A DNA stretch of 35,943 nt from Candidatus Omnitrophota bacterium (GCA_028699255.1 JAQVUX010000005.1:1-35943); one strand, 5' to 3'. Positions 17,669 through 26,408 are shown, counted from the first letter of the stretch. Made by a program: numbers and translations. Notes: generated by a model from the sequence alone, not told the origin.

Positions 17669-18583
17669 TCAAAAATGTAAAAAACCTTCCGGTTTAAGCC
17701 GTTCGACCTTTCGATTCTTCTTTACCAGAACATAGCCGCGCTTCGCGTCTACCACCTGACCGATTAAGCTTACAGGAGCCTTGATCTTCGAGCCATGGCT
17801 ATTCATAAGACGGAGCGCTTCACGCTCAGACATGGTAAATAAAAGTTCGAAGTCTTCTCCGTCGGTAATCGCTTTCCTGAATGAGGAAGCGCCGGTCGAG
17901 ACCGGTATCAGGTCTTCACAGATCACGGCACCCATTTTACTCGCATCGAGAATGCGCCACAGGTCGAGCAACAACCCGTCGGAGACGTCGATCATCGAAT
18001 TAACTTTGTAATTCTTAACAAGCGCGCGGGCCTCTTCGAGCCGCGGAGTAAAATCCAGGTGTTTGCTCTTTATCGAGCCGCCGACGGAGCCTGTAATAAA
18101 TATCGCGTCGCCAGGCCGGGCGCCACCGCGTAAAACCAGATTCTTCCGTTCCACTTCACCAATCAGGGAAATATCTATTACCAATTTCTTCGATCTTGTC
18201 GTATCCCCACCGACGATGTTTATCTTAAAACGCATAGCGAGCTCATTCATACCTTTAAATATACCGTCGGCAAACGACACCGGAAGCTCCGGGTCGAGCC
18301 CTACGGAAACCAGCGCGTATTTCGGCACCCCGCCCATCGCGGCGATGTCGCTTATGTTGCGCGCAAGCGCCTTGTGCCCGATCTGAAACGGCCGGGCGCC
18401 CTTGCGGGTAAAGTGAGTTCCCTCGACGAGCATGTCGCAGGTGAATAAAAGATATTTCCCTGCCGTCCATTTTATGACAGCGGTGTCATCGCCTATGCCA
18501 CGGACGACGGTTTTATCAAGCCGGATATTTTTAGCGATCCGTTTTATCAATCCTAACTCACCGACATCTTTTATCATTGGCAT
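17669..18583 (-). CDS. thiL: Thiamine-monophosphate kinase
   Basis: Phosphorylates thiamine monophosphate to thiamine pyrophosphate, the cofactor needed by the IlvB encoded in this window. The 304-residue AIR-synthase-fold protein begins with GELGLIKRIAK, then the ATP/Mg motif VVRGIGDDTAVI. It has the RNISDIAAMGG block, the VGGDTTRS metal site, and the C-terminal DVSDGLLLDL and DGEDFELLFT motifs. The ATG at 18583 has AAAGGG upstream; a second ATG at 18577 would make an ATGA overlap with the mtnA stop. Either way it is coupled to mtnA. Confidence 0.94.
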   Translation of the reverse strand: MPMIKDVGELGLIKRIAKNIRLDKTVVRGIGDDTAVIKWTAGKYLLFTCDMLVEGTHFTRKGARPFQIGHKALARNISDIAAMGGVPKYALVSVGLDPELPVSFADGIFKGMNELAMRFKINIVGGDTTRSKKLVIDISLIGEVERKNLVLRGGARPGDAIFITGSVGGSIKSKHLDFTPRLEEARALVKNYKVNSMIDVSDGLLLDLWRILDASKMGAVICEDLIPVSTGASSFRKAITDGEDFELLFTMSEREALRLMNSHGSKIKAPVSLIGQVVDAKRGYVLVKKNRKVERLKPEGFLHF

Positions 18584-19614
18584 CGTAACCCTTTAAAACT
18601 TTTCCCGTAAGGCTTTCGCAATATACCCTTCTCGGTAACTATCGCCGTTATATATCCGGCCGGAGTAACATCGAACGCCGGATTGTAAACCTTCACATTT
18701 TTCGGCGCGATACAGGCGCCATGCACGCGCCTGACCTCGTCACCGGAACGCTCTTCTATCGGTATATACTTCCCCGACGGCATATCCAGGTCTATCGTCG
18801 AGAACGGCGCCGCCACATAAAAAGGTACGCCATGATGTTTTGCCAGCACAGCCACGTTATAAGTGCCGATCTTGTTGGCGGTGTCTCCATTGGCGGCAAT
18901 CCTGTCGGCGCCGACGAATATCCTATCGATCGCGCCTTTTGCCATCAAGCTCGCGGCCATGTTATCGCAAATGAGCGTCGCGTCGATGCCCTCATGCATA
19001 AGCTCCCACGTAGTGAGCCGCGCGCCCTGAAGTAGCGGACGCGTCTCATCGACGTAGACTTTAATCCGTTTGCCCTGCCGCTTCGCCTCGAAGAGAACGC
19101 CAAGCGCCGTCCCGTAATCCGCGGTGGCAAGAGCACCCGCGTTGCAGTGGGTCAGTATCGTATCGCCCTTTTTTACTAAGCTCGCACCGTATCGCGCCAT
19201 GCGCCTGCACGAGCGCTTATCTTCGTCAATTATCGCGAGCGCTTCTTTCAGTAATATCTTTTTTATTTCCGGAACCTGTTTCGCCCGGTTGGCCGCCGCG
19301 GCAACCTTCATCCGCTCGAGCGCCCAGAAAAGATTCACTGCCGTCGGGCGGGATGACGCAAGATAACCTGCTATCTCATTCACCTCTGTGATAAGTTTCG
19401 CGGAAGTCTTCGCCTTCGAATTTTTTGCACCCAGTGCTACGCCGAGCGCGCCGGCAATGCCTATGGCAGGCGCGCCCCGTACCTCGAGCCATTTTATGGC
19501 GCGCCAGAGCCGCTTCACATCGCCGCATATTATGTATTTGAATTTGTTAGGCAAAAGCGTTTGATCGATAAGTTTAATCTTATCGCCCGCCCAGAAAATA
19601 GTTTTTACCGGCAC
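18574..19614 (-). CDS. mtnA: S-methyl-5-thioribose-1-phosphate isomerase
   Basis: Converts methylthioribose-1-phosphate to methylthioribulose-1-phosphate in methionine salvage (a paralogue class can act on ribose-1,5-bisphosphate). The 346-residue protein has the eIF2B-like fold with the signature RGAPAIGIAGALG near residue 47. The catalytic cysteine block is LTHCNAGALATADYG near 160, and the catalytic aspartate lies in VGADRIAANGDTANKIGTY. Translation starts at a GTG with AAAGGA suitably spaced. No other methionine-salvage gene is nearby, so its physiological substrate is not confirmed by context. Confidence 0.92.
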   Translation of the reverse strand: MPVKTIFWAGDKIKLIDQTLLPNKFKYIICGDVKRLWRAIKWLEVRGAPAIGIAGALGVALGAKNSKAKTSAKLITEVNEIAGYLASSRPTAVNLFWALERMKVAAAANRAKQVPEIKKILLKEALAIIDEDKRSCRRMARYGASLVKKGDTILTHCNAGALATADYGTALGVLFEAKRQGKRIKVYVDETRPLLQGARLTTWELMHEGIDATLICDNMAASLMAKGAIDRIFVGADRIAANGDTANKIGTYNVAVLAKHHGVPFYVAAPFSTIDLDMPSGKYIPIEERSGDEVRRVHGACIAPKNVKVYNPAFDVTPAGYITAIVTEKGILRKPYGKSFKGLRCQ

Positions 19615-19631
19615 AAAAGAATCCTTTCATA

Positions 19632-19669
19632 GTCATTGCGGGCGAGCCAAAGGCGGGCCTCGCTATGAC
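19632..19669. repeat. GTCATTGCG-family hairpin between the DUF362 gene and mtnA
   Basis: Arms GTCATTGCG (19632-19640) and CGCTATGAC (19661-19669) pair at eight of nine positions across a GC-rich centre. It occupies most of the 61-base gap and is related in arm sequence to the intragenic repeat at 11021. No T-run follows; probably a dispersed repeat. Confidence 0.6.
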
Positions 19670-19675
19670 GTTATT

Positions 19676-20782
19676 CTACCCCCACACCAGTTTAGTTAAA
19701 ATATTTCTTTTTATACTGATCGCTTTATAGGGACAAACTTCCTGGCAACAAAGACATTTTATACACTTTTTATAATCTATTCTGCACGCGCCCGGGGTGA
19801 TCGTAATAGCCGAGACCGGGCACGTCGATTTACAAAGATTGCAACGAGCGCATATCTTATCGTCGATATATGGCTTGAACTTTATCAATCCTGCGACGCT
19901 CCTGGCCACACTGTGCGGCAAAAGCCGTAACGCTATCGTCGTCTGCGGCAATTTAAAATCCTCGGCGACGAAACGCTCCATCCCATCCCCCGTTATCTCT
20001 ATGCGGGCAGGATCCGCCTCGCCCAGCCCCAGAGCCGCAGATTCCTTAGTAACCAGGATATCCAGAGGCGCGACCCCTATCAATAACGCGGCGCAAGTAT
20101 CGATGGCCACACCGTCGGAACCGGCCATCACCACCCCCATCTGTCTCGGAACACCGGCCGACGGGCCGTCGCCCTCCATCGCGACTATTCCGTCGAGGAT
20201 CGTGAGATCAGGCTTGGCGATGGAATAAACTTTCGCGATGACCTTCGCGAAATCTTCTTCTTTCGGCGCGCGGGAATGGCACTCCGCCTTATAGAGCCCA
20301 GCGACCGTGCCGTACATATTCTTTATCGCGGCGGTCAGCGTCGTCACGCCGTGCGTTTTCAGTTTCGGCACGGAGATTATGCTTGCGCAGTCGAATATAT
20401 AACGCGTAAACGGTATGCCGTCAACGAATCTGGCCGCAGTGAACCTGACAACCTCGACGCCTTCTTCGCGCGCGGCGGCGCCTATACCCGAGATCTCCAG
20501 TATCTTCTCGATATTGGCTCCGTATCCGCCCGGAGAATCTCCGACGAGCGGGATGCCTCCGGCCGCTTTAACGAGCCGGATGACCGCTCGCACCACCTCA
20601 GGATGTGTATCGACGGCGTCCTCGGGCGGCCGCTCCGAAATAAGATTCGGTTTTATCAATACTTTTGTACCGCGCTCGACGAATGCTTCCATGCCGCCGG
20701 ATAAGTCCACGGCTCTTTTAACGGCGTCGAAGACTTTCCCCGTGTCATAATTATCGCATCCGACGATAGCGACTTTCGCCAT
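19676..20782 (-). CDS. DUF362 domain protein with C-terminal 2x[4Fe-4S] ferredoxin domain
   Basis: The 368-residue protein combines an N-terminal DUF362 domain (from VAIVGCDNYD; conserved KPNLISERPPEDAVDTHPEVV, then SVPKLKTH and the DGIVAMEGDGPSAG block) with a bacterial-type double ferredoxin tail at about 310-352. The tail has two CxxCxxCxxxC-type cysteine groups, CARCNLCKSTCP and CIKCLCCQEVCP. DUF362 proteins of this type are common in anaerobes, but their reaction is not established. The iron-sulfur tail suggests electron transfer. It follows the TatD/radical-SAM gene by 15 bases and has a GGGAG eight bases before its ATG, so the two probably share a transcript. Confidence 0.9.
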   Translation of the reverse strand: MAKVAIVGCDNYDTGKVFDAVKRAVDLSGGMEAFVERGTKVLIKPNLISERPPEDAVDTHPEVVRAVIRLVKAAGGIPLVGDSPGGYGANIEKILEISGIGAAAREEGVEVVRFTAARFVDGIPFTRYIFDCASIISVPKLKTHGVTTLTAAIKNMYGTVAGLYKAECHSRAPKEEDFAKVIAKVYSIAKPDLTILDGIVAMEGDGPSAGVPRQMGVVMAGSDGVAIDTCAALLIGVAPLDILVTKESAALGLGEADPARIEITGDGMERFVAEDFKLPQTTIALRLLPHSVARSVAGLIKFKPYIDDKICARCNLCKSTCPVSAITITPGACRIDYKKCIKCLCCQEVCPYKAISIKRNILTKLVWG

Positions 20783-20797
20783 TCGAAACTCTCCCGC

Positions 20798-22165
20798 CTA
20801 ACCCGTTACACCATATCTTCTCAGGCGAAAATCAGCGCCAAGCGATTTCGCCAAAGTCTCGCATTTGACTGTGTCCACTCCTTCGAGATCAAGGCAGGTA
20901 GCTTCCACCTCTATACCCGCCGCGACACAACCTTTAATAAAATCAATTATGTGCCTAAAACTCTTCCGCCCGAACTCCGGTGCGCATATCTCTTCGTATT
21001 TCTCTTCCGACTCGGCATTCAGGCTGACGCAGACCTTATCAATGATTCCCGCGAGCTCCGCGGCGATAGGCCGTGAGTTTATAAGATCACCGTGACCGTT
21101 GGTTACCAGCCGCACCCGGACGCCGTCCGCTTTAAGTTTCTTCGCCACCGCTTTAACCGCATCCAGACGTATCGTCGGCTCGCCGTAACCGCAAAAAACA
21201 ACCTCTTTATACCGTGACGCGTTTCCTATCGCCGAGATGATTTCCTCAACGGACGGCTCGCGCTCGAGCACTAAGTTGTGCCCTTTAACGAAATCGGTCT
21301 GGCTTCTTACGCAAAAATCGCATTTATTCGTGCACCGGTTGGTTATGTTCAGATACAAAGAGTCGCGTATCTCATAGGCGATCTTCGCGCCGCCTGCCGC
21401 TCGTAGCTTAAAAAGCTCATTCGCGTTGTGAGTAGTTATACGCGCGATGTCGGATTGCGTAAGCCCCGTAATGGCGGCCCACTCATCGACCAGGGACGTA
21501 ATATACGCGGGCTCATTGCGTTGCCCTCGATACTTTTGCGGGGCGAGAAACGGCGCGTCCGTCTCGACCAGTAGCCGCTCGACGGGGACTTCTTTTGCGA
21601 CATCGCGCAATGCCGCGGCATTTTTGAATGTGAGCGGCCCGGCGAACGAAATATATAGCCCGAGGCCGAGGCATTCCTTCAAAAACTTTTTGTCGCCTGA
21701 AAAGCAGTGCATCACGCCGCAAAAGCGCCTGCCCTTCTCTTTATTCAATATGCTTATCGTATCATCTGCCGCATCCCTGGCGTGAATTATAAGCGGCAGA
21801 TCGAGTTCGTCGGCGAGATGTATAAATTTTATAAAAGCGGACTTTTGTTCTTCTTTTGGCGATAGGTTTCTGTAGAAATCCAGCCCGACCTCGCCTATCG
21901 CGACAACCTTTTCGCTCTTTGCGAGCTCGCGAAAATCGGCAATAACTTTATCTGTAACCGTCCCGGCATCATGAGGGTGAACGCCTATCGAGGCATATAT
22001 CATTTCATGGGTCTTCGCCAGCGCCACCGCCCGACGCGAGCTCTCGATAGAGCTTCCGACATCGATTATACCGGTTACTCCCGCCCTCCTGGCCCTATTT
22101 AAACAATCCTCCCGATCCTTATCGAAATCAGGAAAATCGAGATGGCAATGTGTATCAATCAGCAT
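20798..22165 (-). CDS. TatD-family metal-dependent hydrolase fused to a radical SAM domain
   Basis: One 455-residue reading frame holds two enzymes. Residues 1-254 are a complete TatD nuclease-type amidohydrolase: D4-T-H6-C-H8, E92 in AIGEVGLDFYR, H128, H153 in MHCFSG, and D203 in VETDAPFLAP. Residues about 262-455 are a short radical SAM domain with C278-x3-C282-x2-C285 (RCTNKCDFC), the GYGEPTIR segment and LVTNGHG. This matches the separate family known as TatD-associated radical SAM proteins, normally encoded beside TatD. The radical SAM substrate is unknown. The gene is first in the string leading to alr, after a terminator that ends the upstream transcript. Confidence 0.92.
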   Translation of the reverse strand: MLIDTHCHLDFPDFDKDREDCLNRARRAGVTGIIDVGSSIESSRRAVALAKTHEMIYASIGVHPHDAGTVTDKVIADFRELAKSEKVVAIGEVGLDFYRNLSPKEEQKSAFIKFIHLADELDLPLIIHARDAADDTISILNKEKGRRFCGVMHCFSGDKKFLKECLGLGLYISFAGPLTFKNAAALRDVAKEVPVERLLVETDAPFLAPQKYRGQRNEPAYITSLVDEWAAITGLTQSDIARITTHNANELFKLRAAGGAKIAYEIRDSLYLNITNRCTNKCDFCVRSQTDFVKGHNLVLEREPSVEEIISAIGNASRYKEVVFCGYGEPTIRLDAVKAVAKKLKADGVRVRLVTNGHGDLINSRPIAAELAGIIDKVCVSLNAESEEKYEEICAPEFGRKSFRHIIDFIKGCVAAGIEVEATCLDLEGVDTVKCETLAKSLGADFRLRRYGVTG

Positions 22166-22199
22166 GACTTTATATTATCACACTCATATCCCTAAAACA

Positions 22200-22231
22200 A
22201 GTAGGGCACCCTTCCCGCCAGGTGCCCTACT
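22200..22231 (-). terminator. Intrinsic terminator after the 1278-residue gene
   Basis: Eleven perfectly paired bases (AGTAGGGCACC / GGTGCCCTACT) enclose a ten-base loop, and the minus-strand product continues with UUGUUUU. The plus-strand side is followed by A-rich sequence, so it acts leftward. It separates the large exported-protein gene from the TatD string. Confidence 0.8.
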
Positions 22232-22248
22232 AAAACCATAAAAACCAT

Positions 22249-22279
22249 GTCAACCGCGTAGGTTACCTGCGCGGTTGAC
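22249..22279. repeat. 31-bp palindromic repeat, copy 2
   Basis: Identical to the element at 1626-1656 apart from the central base (T instead of A). It begins six bases past the stop codon of the 1278-residue gene and precedes the terminator at 22200. Confidence 0.8.
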
Positions 22280-22285
22280 ACAAGG

Positions 22286-25200
22286 TTACGCGAATATCAT
22301 CGGATACGAAAGCTCGTCATACTCCTTCTTCGCGTCTGCGGGCCTGGTGGGCCGCAAACAGACCGCCATCATTATATCAATATTGCCTTTCATGATACCT
22401 TCAACGAGATACGTCTGTAACGCCACGCCCTTAAGGTCGATATGATTAACTGCGTAATAATCGCGCGATATCCTATATATCAATGAGGACGGATCATCGG
22501 TTTCCTTAAGATGCCGCAGGTCATACATCATCGCATATGTATTCACCTGAAACATCCTCTTGTCCATGCCGCTCAAACTACCGATAGTCCTTATCACATC
22601 CATGTTGATCGGTATAACCCGTATGCCCGTCCTCTGCTTAATAAGATCAATCTGCGCTTCAGGCAAATTCTCAGGAACAAGCGCTATGGCCCTGCCCTCT
22701 TCACCTGGCTTGACCTTGCTAAGAAGATTATCTATATACGCTTTCGGTGAATCAGTCAATCCGCTCACTCCAGACAAATCGAACCTGTCCCCAAACTCGC
22801 CCTGATGCTTTTTAAGCTGTCCCTCAAAAAACTCTATGGGTAGTAACAGCTGGCTTTTGCCTTCGGGCTCAACCGCTATCTGCCTGCCAAACGCCACGAC
22901 ATTATCGACACCACCCGTGATATCGCCGATATTCAATGCGGCCGCCACACCACCTAAAGCCGCCGCCAATTCCACCGTCGGCGCGTGATAGCCTTCAGCT
23001 ATTGCCAGCGTAGTTTGCGTTGACACGACAGCAACCGGCACTTCCGGCGGCGCCGCAACTACCGCGACGTCTAATGCGCCGATAGCCTCATCATCAATGG
23101 GGTTTGCTAATAAGCCTTTGAAATTCAATATATAACCAATCGCCTGCACAAAATAATCGGTATATTGCGCGCTCTGCGTATCGTTGATCTTTATCTGACG
23201 AACATGTTTCGTATCAGTATATATTACCCCCTGATTTTGCAACAACTTTTCCATCTCGTCAATCGTTATGGCGGAGTCAGGATTAATTGCCGACGCCAGC
23301 CACTGCACATTCTCCGCATTCCCGAAAGCCTGACAATCCCGCAGGATAGATTCGGCCTGCTCTTGCGTTAAATTCTCATCTAACTGTTCGGACTGCTCCA
23401 CAGGCACCTCGGTAATACTTGCGCCAAGAGGCTCCTTCATACTTTCCTGCTCCAAGTCAATCCGATCAACAGGCTCCTGCCCCTCAGTTCTATCCACCGG
23501 CCTTACGCCTGCCGTAGGAGCTTCGCCGTGCGACAACATAATTTCAGGGATCACGTTTAATACCACCGGCACACCAGCCATTCTTGTGATCGGATATTTC
23601 GCTTCAGCCCTATTATGAGCTTCCTGGACGAATTCGTTATAAGTAAGCTTTCCTGTTATAGCCGGAATATCCTCGCCTATCCCGTCTATATTTACCGCTA
23701 ACCTCATCCCGTCGGGATCGGCTCGCCACGCCCTATATTTTTCCGTTCGCGATCTTGGCGTTAGTCCGGCATCTAAAGCGTCATCAAAAAACTTGTTGAT
23801 TGCCATATTATGTATATGTTTTTCCGTTTGGGCATGACCAATAATAGTACTTTGATAAGGCCTATATCTTCTTAGCACATAAACATTCTCGGTATTGTCG
23901 ACACCAAAGTGCTCGATCTGCCGCGCTAACTCTTTTCTCATCATTTCAAGGCCCGATGCAAGATTTTCGCTCGCGATAGATATTCCGGCGCGGCTCATCA
24001 TGGCTTTAAAAATATCCATTTCGGCTTCGGCTAACGATACTGCCCCGCCATCCTCTGCCTCATTCTTAATAGCGTAATTTTGTACCAGGGCATTAAAGAT
24101 ATCGAGAAAACTTGCATCTGTTTCATTACCCATATAGTATATTTTTTTAAAAAGGCCCTTATCGGGATATATGATTGTTTGTTTAATCGACTTGTCATCC
24201 AATGCCATATTTATCAATGCGTTGAGCATGGGATGATGAAGCAACTGATTAAGCGGCACGGACTGGCCTGTCCCCGCAACGGGATTTTCACCATGTCTTT
24301 CATTGACGGCGGCCCGTTGCGCGATTCTGGAAATTGCTGCGGCCTCATCCAGTATCCCGACCATGCTATCGCGCACCGCTTCAAGCGCGCCAAATCTGCT
24401 GTCAGCGTTGGCCTTCCCCCGGAACGCAGTAGCAGTTTCCGCAAGCATAGTACTATCGTTAATCCCTTCTATCAAATCCCTGATTGCCGCGACACGTTCC
24501 CTGGAAAGATTGACATCGTAATATCGTTTATCTTTTTCGTACGCTTTGAGCGTACGCTCCATCCAGTTCATGAGATGCCACAGCACCACTCTATGCCTCA
24601 CCCCGTCATTCACCCGGCACTTATACTGACTTTCTTTTAGCGAAACCGTAATAATGCCGCTTTTCGCTAAGGGGGCAAGTTGTCTAACCACATCCAATAG
24701 CCCAAGCCTTTCGCATACGAATCCCGGGTACCGTTCCTTAGCTTTTCCAATAGCCTCCATAACATCGACGGGAGTAAAAACATCTTCTTTCCATAGATTT
24801 GAGAGCACGATGATCTTCTGCGTATCACTCCATCCTTTTAACGGATCTAAATTCCCCGCCCTCGTCCTGCTACTTCCCTCACCCATCGCGTAATCGCGCT
24901 CGTATTGCTCGCCGGCCGAGTTTACGCCGCGCAGGACATCGAGATCAACCGGCCTCATATTGCGCAAGTGCGCGTATTGCGCGGCGACATTCGCGCGATC
25001 TTCATCGGCAAGCCGCCCCGAACTATCTACACCAAACCGCGCAAGCGTTCCTAAGAGAGCGCGATTGGCTAGGTCAAAATCATTTACTGTAACGTGCACG
25101 GCGTCGCCGTTTTCCACAAATACCTTTTCCATTTCGTACGGAGCGCCGCAAACAGCTCCCGCTTCGTGGGTCAGGTTGGTAAAAAGCGACATTTTGTCAG

Positions 25201-26122
25201 CAACCTCATCCCACAAATCGGATGTGGCATGCATAAGGGCATTGAACGCATCCTCATACACGAAAAAATATACCGTGGTATTGCTGGAACGGCTAGATAC
25301 CGTAACATTCCGTCCGTTCTCTTTTATCACAGGAAGACTGCCCCCTCTTGGGACCTTTATGAATACGAAATTTTTAGGGAAGGGGCTGTCCGAAAAAACT
25401 GTGTCGAAATCGACACCGAATACACCCATTATCGCGTTGAATTTGCCGCGCATAAAATCGAGGAATCTTACCGGCAGATAGCGTGCGGGCTTTATCATAC
25501 CCGGATATTTTGCGCCGTGCCCTATGTCATCGGCCCTGCCCCTTATCTCCGTAAAGTTTCTCGGGTCGCGAATCGCCGCGCGTATAAAACCACCTATTAC
25601 AAGCTCGTCATTTTTCTTATAACTATCTATCGCCGCTCTATCTTCCGGCACCCTGACTTTTGACTTACCTTCAGGATAAACCGAAAGCTCGTCGCGGTCA
25701 GCTTTATACTCGACAAGATATCTTCTCGCACCATGAATAAGATCTTTCCGCGTTACCTTAATCCGTAATGTACCATCGGGCAGGGTTTCGCATTCATTGA
25801 CAAAAAATTTCGTGCCCGGCATTTTGAATATGGTGCTTCCTATATTTTCTTCGGGTAATTGAGCAAATTTATTAAGCGTTATCGAGGTAACATCAAACCC
25901 TTTACTATTCACATAGTTGAAAGCCGCGGCGGCCCACTTCTCGATATCGCCTATGTCTTTAGCTTCTATTCCATTAAGATCGTCAAAGGTTGACATAGTA
26001 GCAAGATTATTATTTGAATCTTTAAAGCCGATCATTTGCGCAAAGACGTAGTCCGCCACAACGGTATTTAATAGAAAAGCCGCCAGTACCAGGGACGACA
26101 CTATTCGATTGATTCTATGCAT
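22286..26122 (-). CDS. Very large exported protein of unknown function (1278 residues)
   Basis: I do not recognise a catalytic family. The N-terminus is a clear Sec signal peptide (MHRINRIVSSLVLAAFLLNT, probable cleavage after VFA). The body is mixed alpha/beta with little repetition. An acidic linker rich in Glu, Gln and Pro (about 880-930, RPVDRTEGQEPVDRIDLEQ) separates the N-terminal part from an Ala/Val-rich stretch near 1020-1075. The last ~230 residues form a module resembling the end of the protein at 10010 (shared spacing of LVPENLPEAQIDLIKQ...IPINMD with ILPLNMLDVDQVTAL...IYINLD). AGGAG six bases before the ATG sets the start. Its 252-nt leader holds tandem repeats and a terminator, suggesting regulated expression. 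It lies where ftsZ is often found downstream of ftsA but shows no tubulin-like GGGTGTG motif. Confidence 0.8.
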   Translation of the reverse strand: MHRINRIVSSLVLAAFLLNTVVADYVFAQMIGFKDSNNNLATMSTFDDLNGIEAKDIGDIEKWAAAAFNYVNSKGFDVTSITLNKFAQLPEENIGSTIFKMPGTKFFVNECETLPDGTLRIKVTRKDLIHGARRYLVEYKADRDELSVYPEGKSKVRVPEDRAAIDSYKKNDELVIGGFIRAAIRDPRNFTEIRGRADDIGHGAKYPGMIKPARYLPVRFLDFMRGKFNAIMGVFGVDFDTVFSDSPFPKNFVFIKVPRGGSLPVIKENGRNVTVSSRSSNTTVYFFVYEDAFNALMHATSDLWDEVADKMSLFTNLTHEAGAVCGAPYEMEKVFVENGDAVHVTVNDFDLANRALLGTLARFGVDSSGRLADEDRANVAAQYAHLRNMRPVDLDVLRGVNSAGEQYERDYAMGEGSSRTRAGNLDPLKGWSDTQKIIVLSNLWKEDVFTPVDVMEAIGKAKERYPGFVCERLGLLDVVRQLAPLAKSGIITVSLKESQYKCRVNDGVRHRVVLWHLMNWMERTLKAYEKDKRYYDVNLSRERVAAIRDLIEGINDSTMLAETATAFRGKANADSRFGALEAVRDSMVGILDEAAAISRIAQRAAVNERHGENPVAGTGQSVPLNQLLHHPMLNALINMALDDKSIKQTIIYPDKGLFKKIYYMGNETDASFLDIFNALVQNYAIKNEAEDGGAVSLAEAEMDIFKAMMSRAGISIASENLASGLEMMRKELARQIEHFGVDNTENVYVLRRYRPYQSTIIGHAQTEKHIHNMAINKFFDDALDAGLTPRSRTEKYRAWRADPDGMRLAVNIDGIGEDIPAITGKLTYNEFVQEAHNRAEAKYPITRMAGVPVVLNVIPEIMLSHGEAPTAGVRPVDRTEGQEPVDRIDLEQESMKEPLGASITEVPVEQSEQLDENLTQEQAESILRDCQAFGNAENVQWLASAINPDSAITIDEMEKLLQNQGVIYTDTKHVRQIKINDTQSAQYTDYFVQAIGYILNFKGLLANPIDDEAIGALDVAVVAAPPEVPVAVVSTQTTLAIAEGYHAPTVELAAALGGVAAALNIGDITGGVDNVVAFGRQIAVEPEGKSQLLLPIEFFEGQLKKHQGEFGDRFDLSGVSGLTDSPKAYIDNLLSKVKPGEEGRAIALVPENLPEAQIDLIKQRTGIRVIPINMDVIRTIGSLSGMDKRMFQVNTYAMMYDLRHLKETDDPSSLIYRISRDYYAVNHIDLKGVALQTYLVEGIMKGNIDIMMAVCLRPTRPADAKKEYDELSYPMIFA

Positions 26123-26186
26123 TTGGTGCTCCTATGGTTTTTATGTGTTTATTTCACAAACATATCTTGTTAAATTATTTTAGTTT

Positions 26187-26218
26187 CAAAACAAAAACGC
26201 CTGGCAATTGCCAAGCGT
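26187..26218 (-). terminator. Intrinsic terminator in the leader of the 1278-residue gene
   Basis: Nine-base stem (ACGCUUGGC / GCCAGGCGU, two G-U pairs) with loop AAUU, followed by UUUUGUUUUG on the minus strand. It begins where the second tandem repeat ends and lies about 65 bases before the ATG. Readthrough is needed to express the gene, so it looks like an attenuator. Confidence 0.8.
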
Positions 26219-26369
26219 TGAGCGCTGTTATCTAAGCCAATAGCGAAATCTCACCGAAGCTTCATGGAGCCTCACTGCAGTAGCGAAGGTGGATTGAGCG
26301 CTGTTATCTAAGTCAATAACGAAATCTCACCGAAGCTTCATTGAATCTCACTGCAGTAGCGAAGGTGGA
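26218..26369 (-). promoter_or_regulatory. Two 76-nt tandem repeats in the 5' leader (candidate structured RNA)
   Basis: Units at 26218-26293 and 26294-26369 are identical at 71 of 76 positions; four of the five changes are transitions. Each unit can form a stem of about seven pairs near one end (CGCTGTT with AATAGCG, with one mismatch or wobble depending on strand) and a CACC/GGTG stem enclosing a small hairpin. The predicted transcription start (near 26374) is about five bases before the first unit, and the terminator follows the second. This promoter, repeat, repeat, terminator, gene order resembles a tandem riboswitch, but I match it to no known class. Confidence 0.6.
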
Positions 26370-26380
26370 CAACTGGGATC

Positions 26381-26408
26381 AGTTTAGCATATTAAAAGGA
26401 AGTGTCAA
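26381..26408 (-). promoter_or_regulatory. Promoter for the tandem-repeat leader and the 1278-residue gene
   Basis: Minus strand: perfect TTGACA (26403-26408), 16-base spacer, TAAACT (26381-26386) with an upstream TGC giving an extended -10. It gives the large gene its own start site, separate from the dcw cluster. Confidence 0.7.

Noticed and set aside
22286-26122. The gene after ftsA as a divergent FtsZ
   Set aside because: It has a signal peptide, is 1278 residues long and lacks the tubulin/FtsZ nucleotide motif.
26218-26369. Tandem repeat as a CRISPR array or integron attC pair
   Set aside because: The two units abut with no unique spacers, there are no cas genes or integrase, and the attC R'/R'' core pattern is not present.
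26218-26369. Known tandem glycine riboswitch
   Set aside because: A CACCGAAG string occurs on the plus strand, but the conserved glycine aptamer core and the following sequence are absent, and the regulated gene lies on the other strand.
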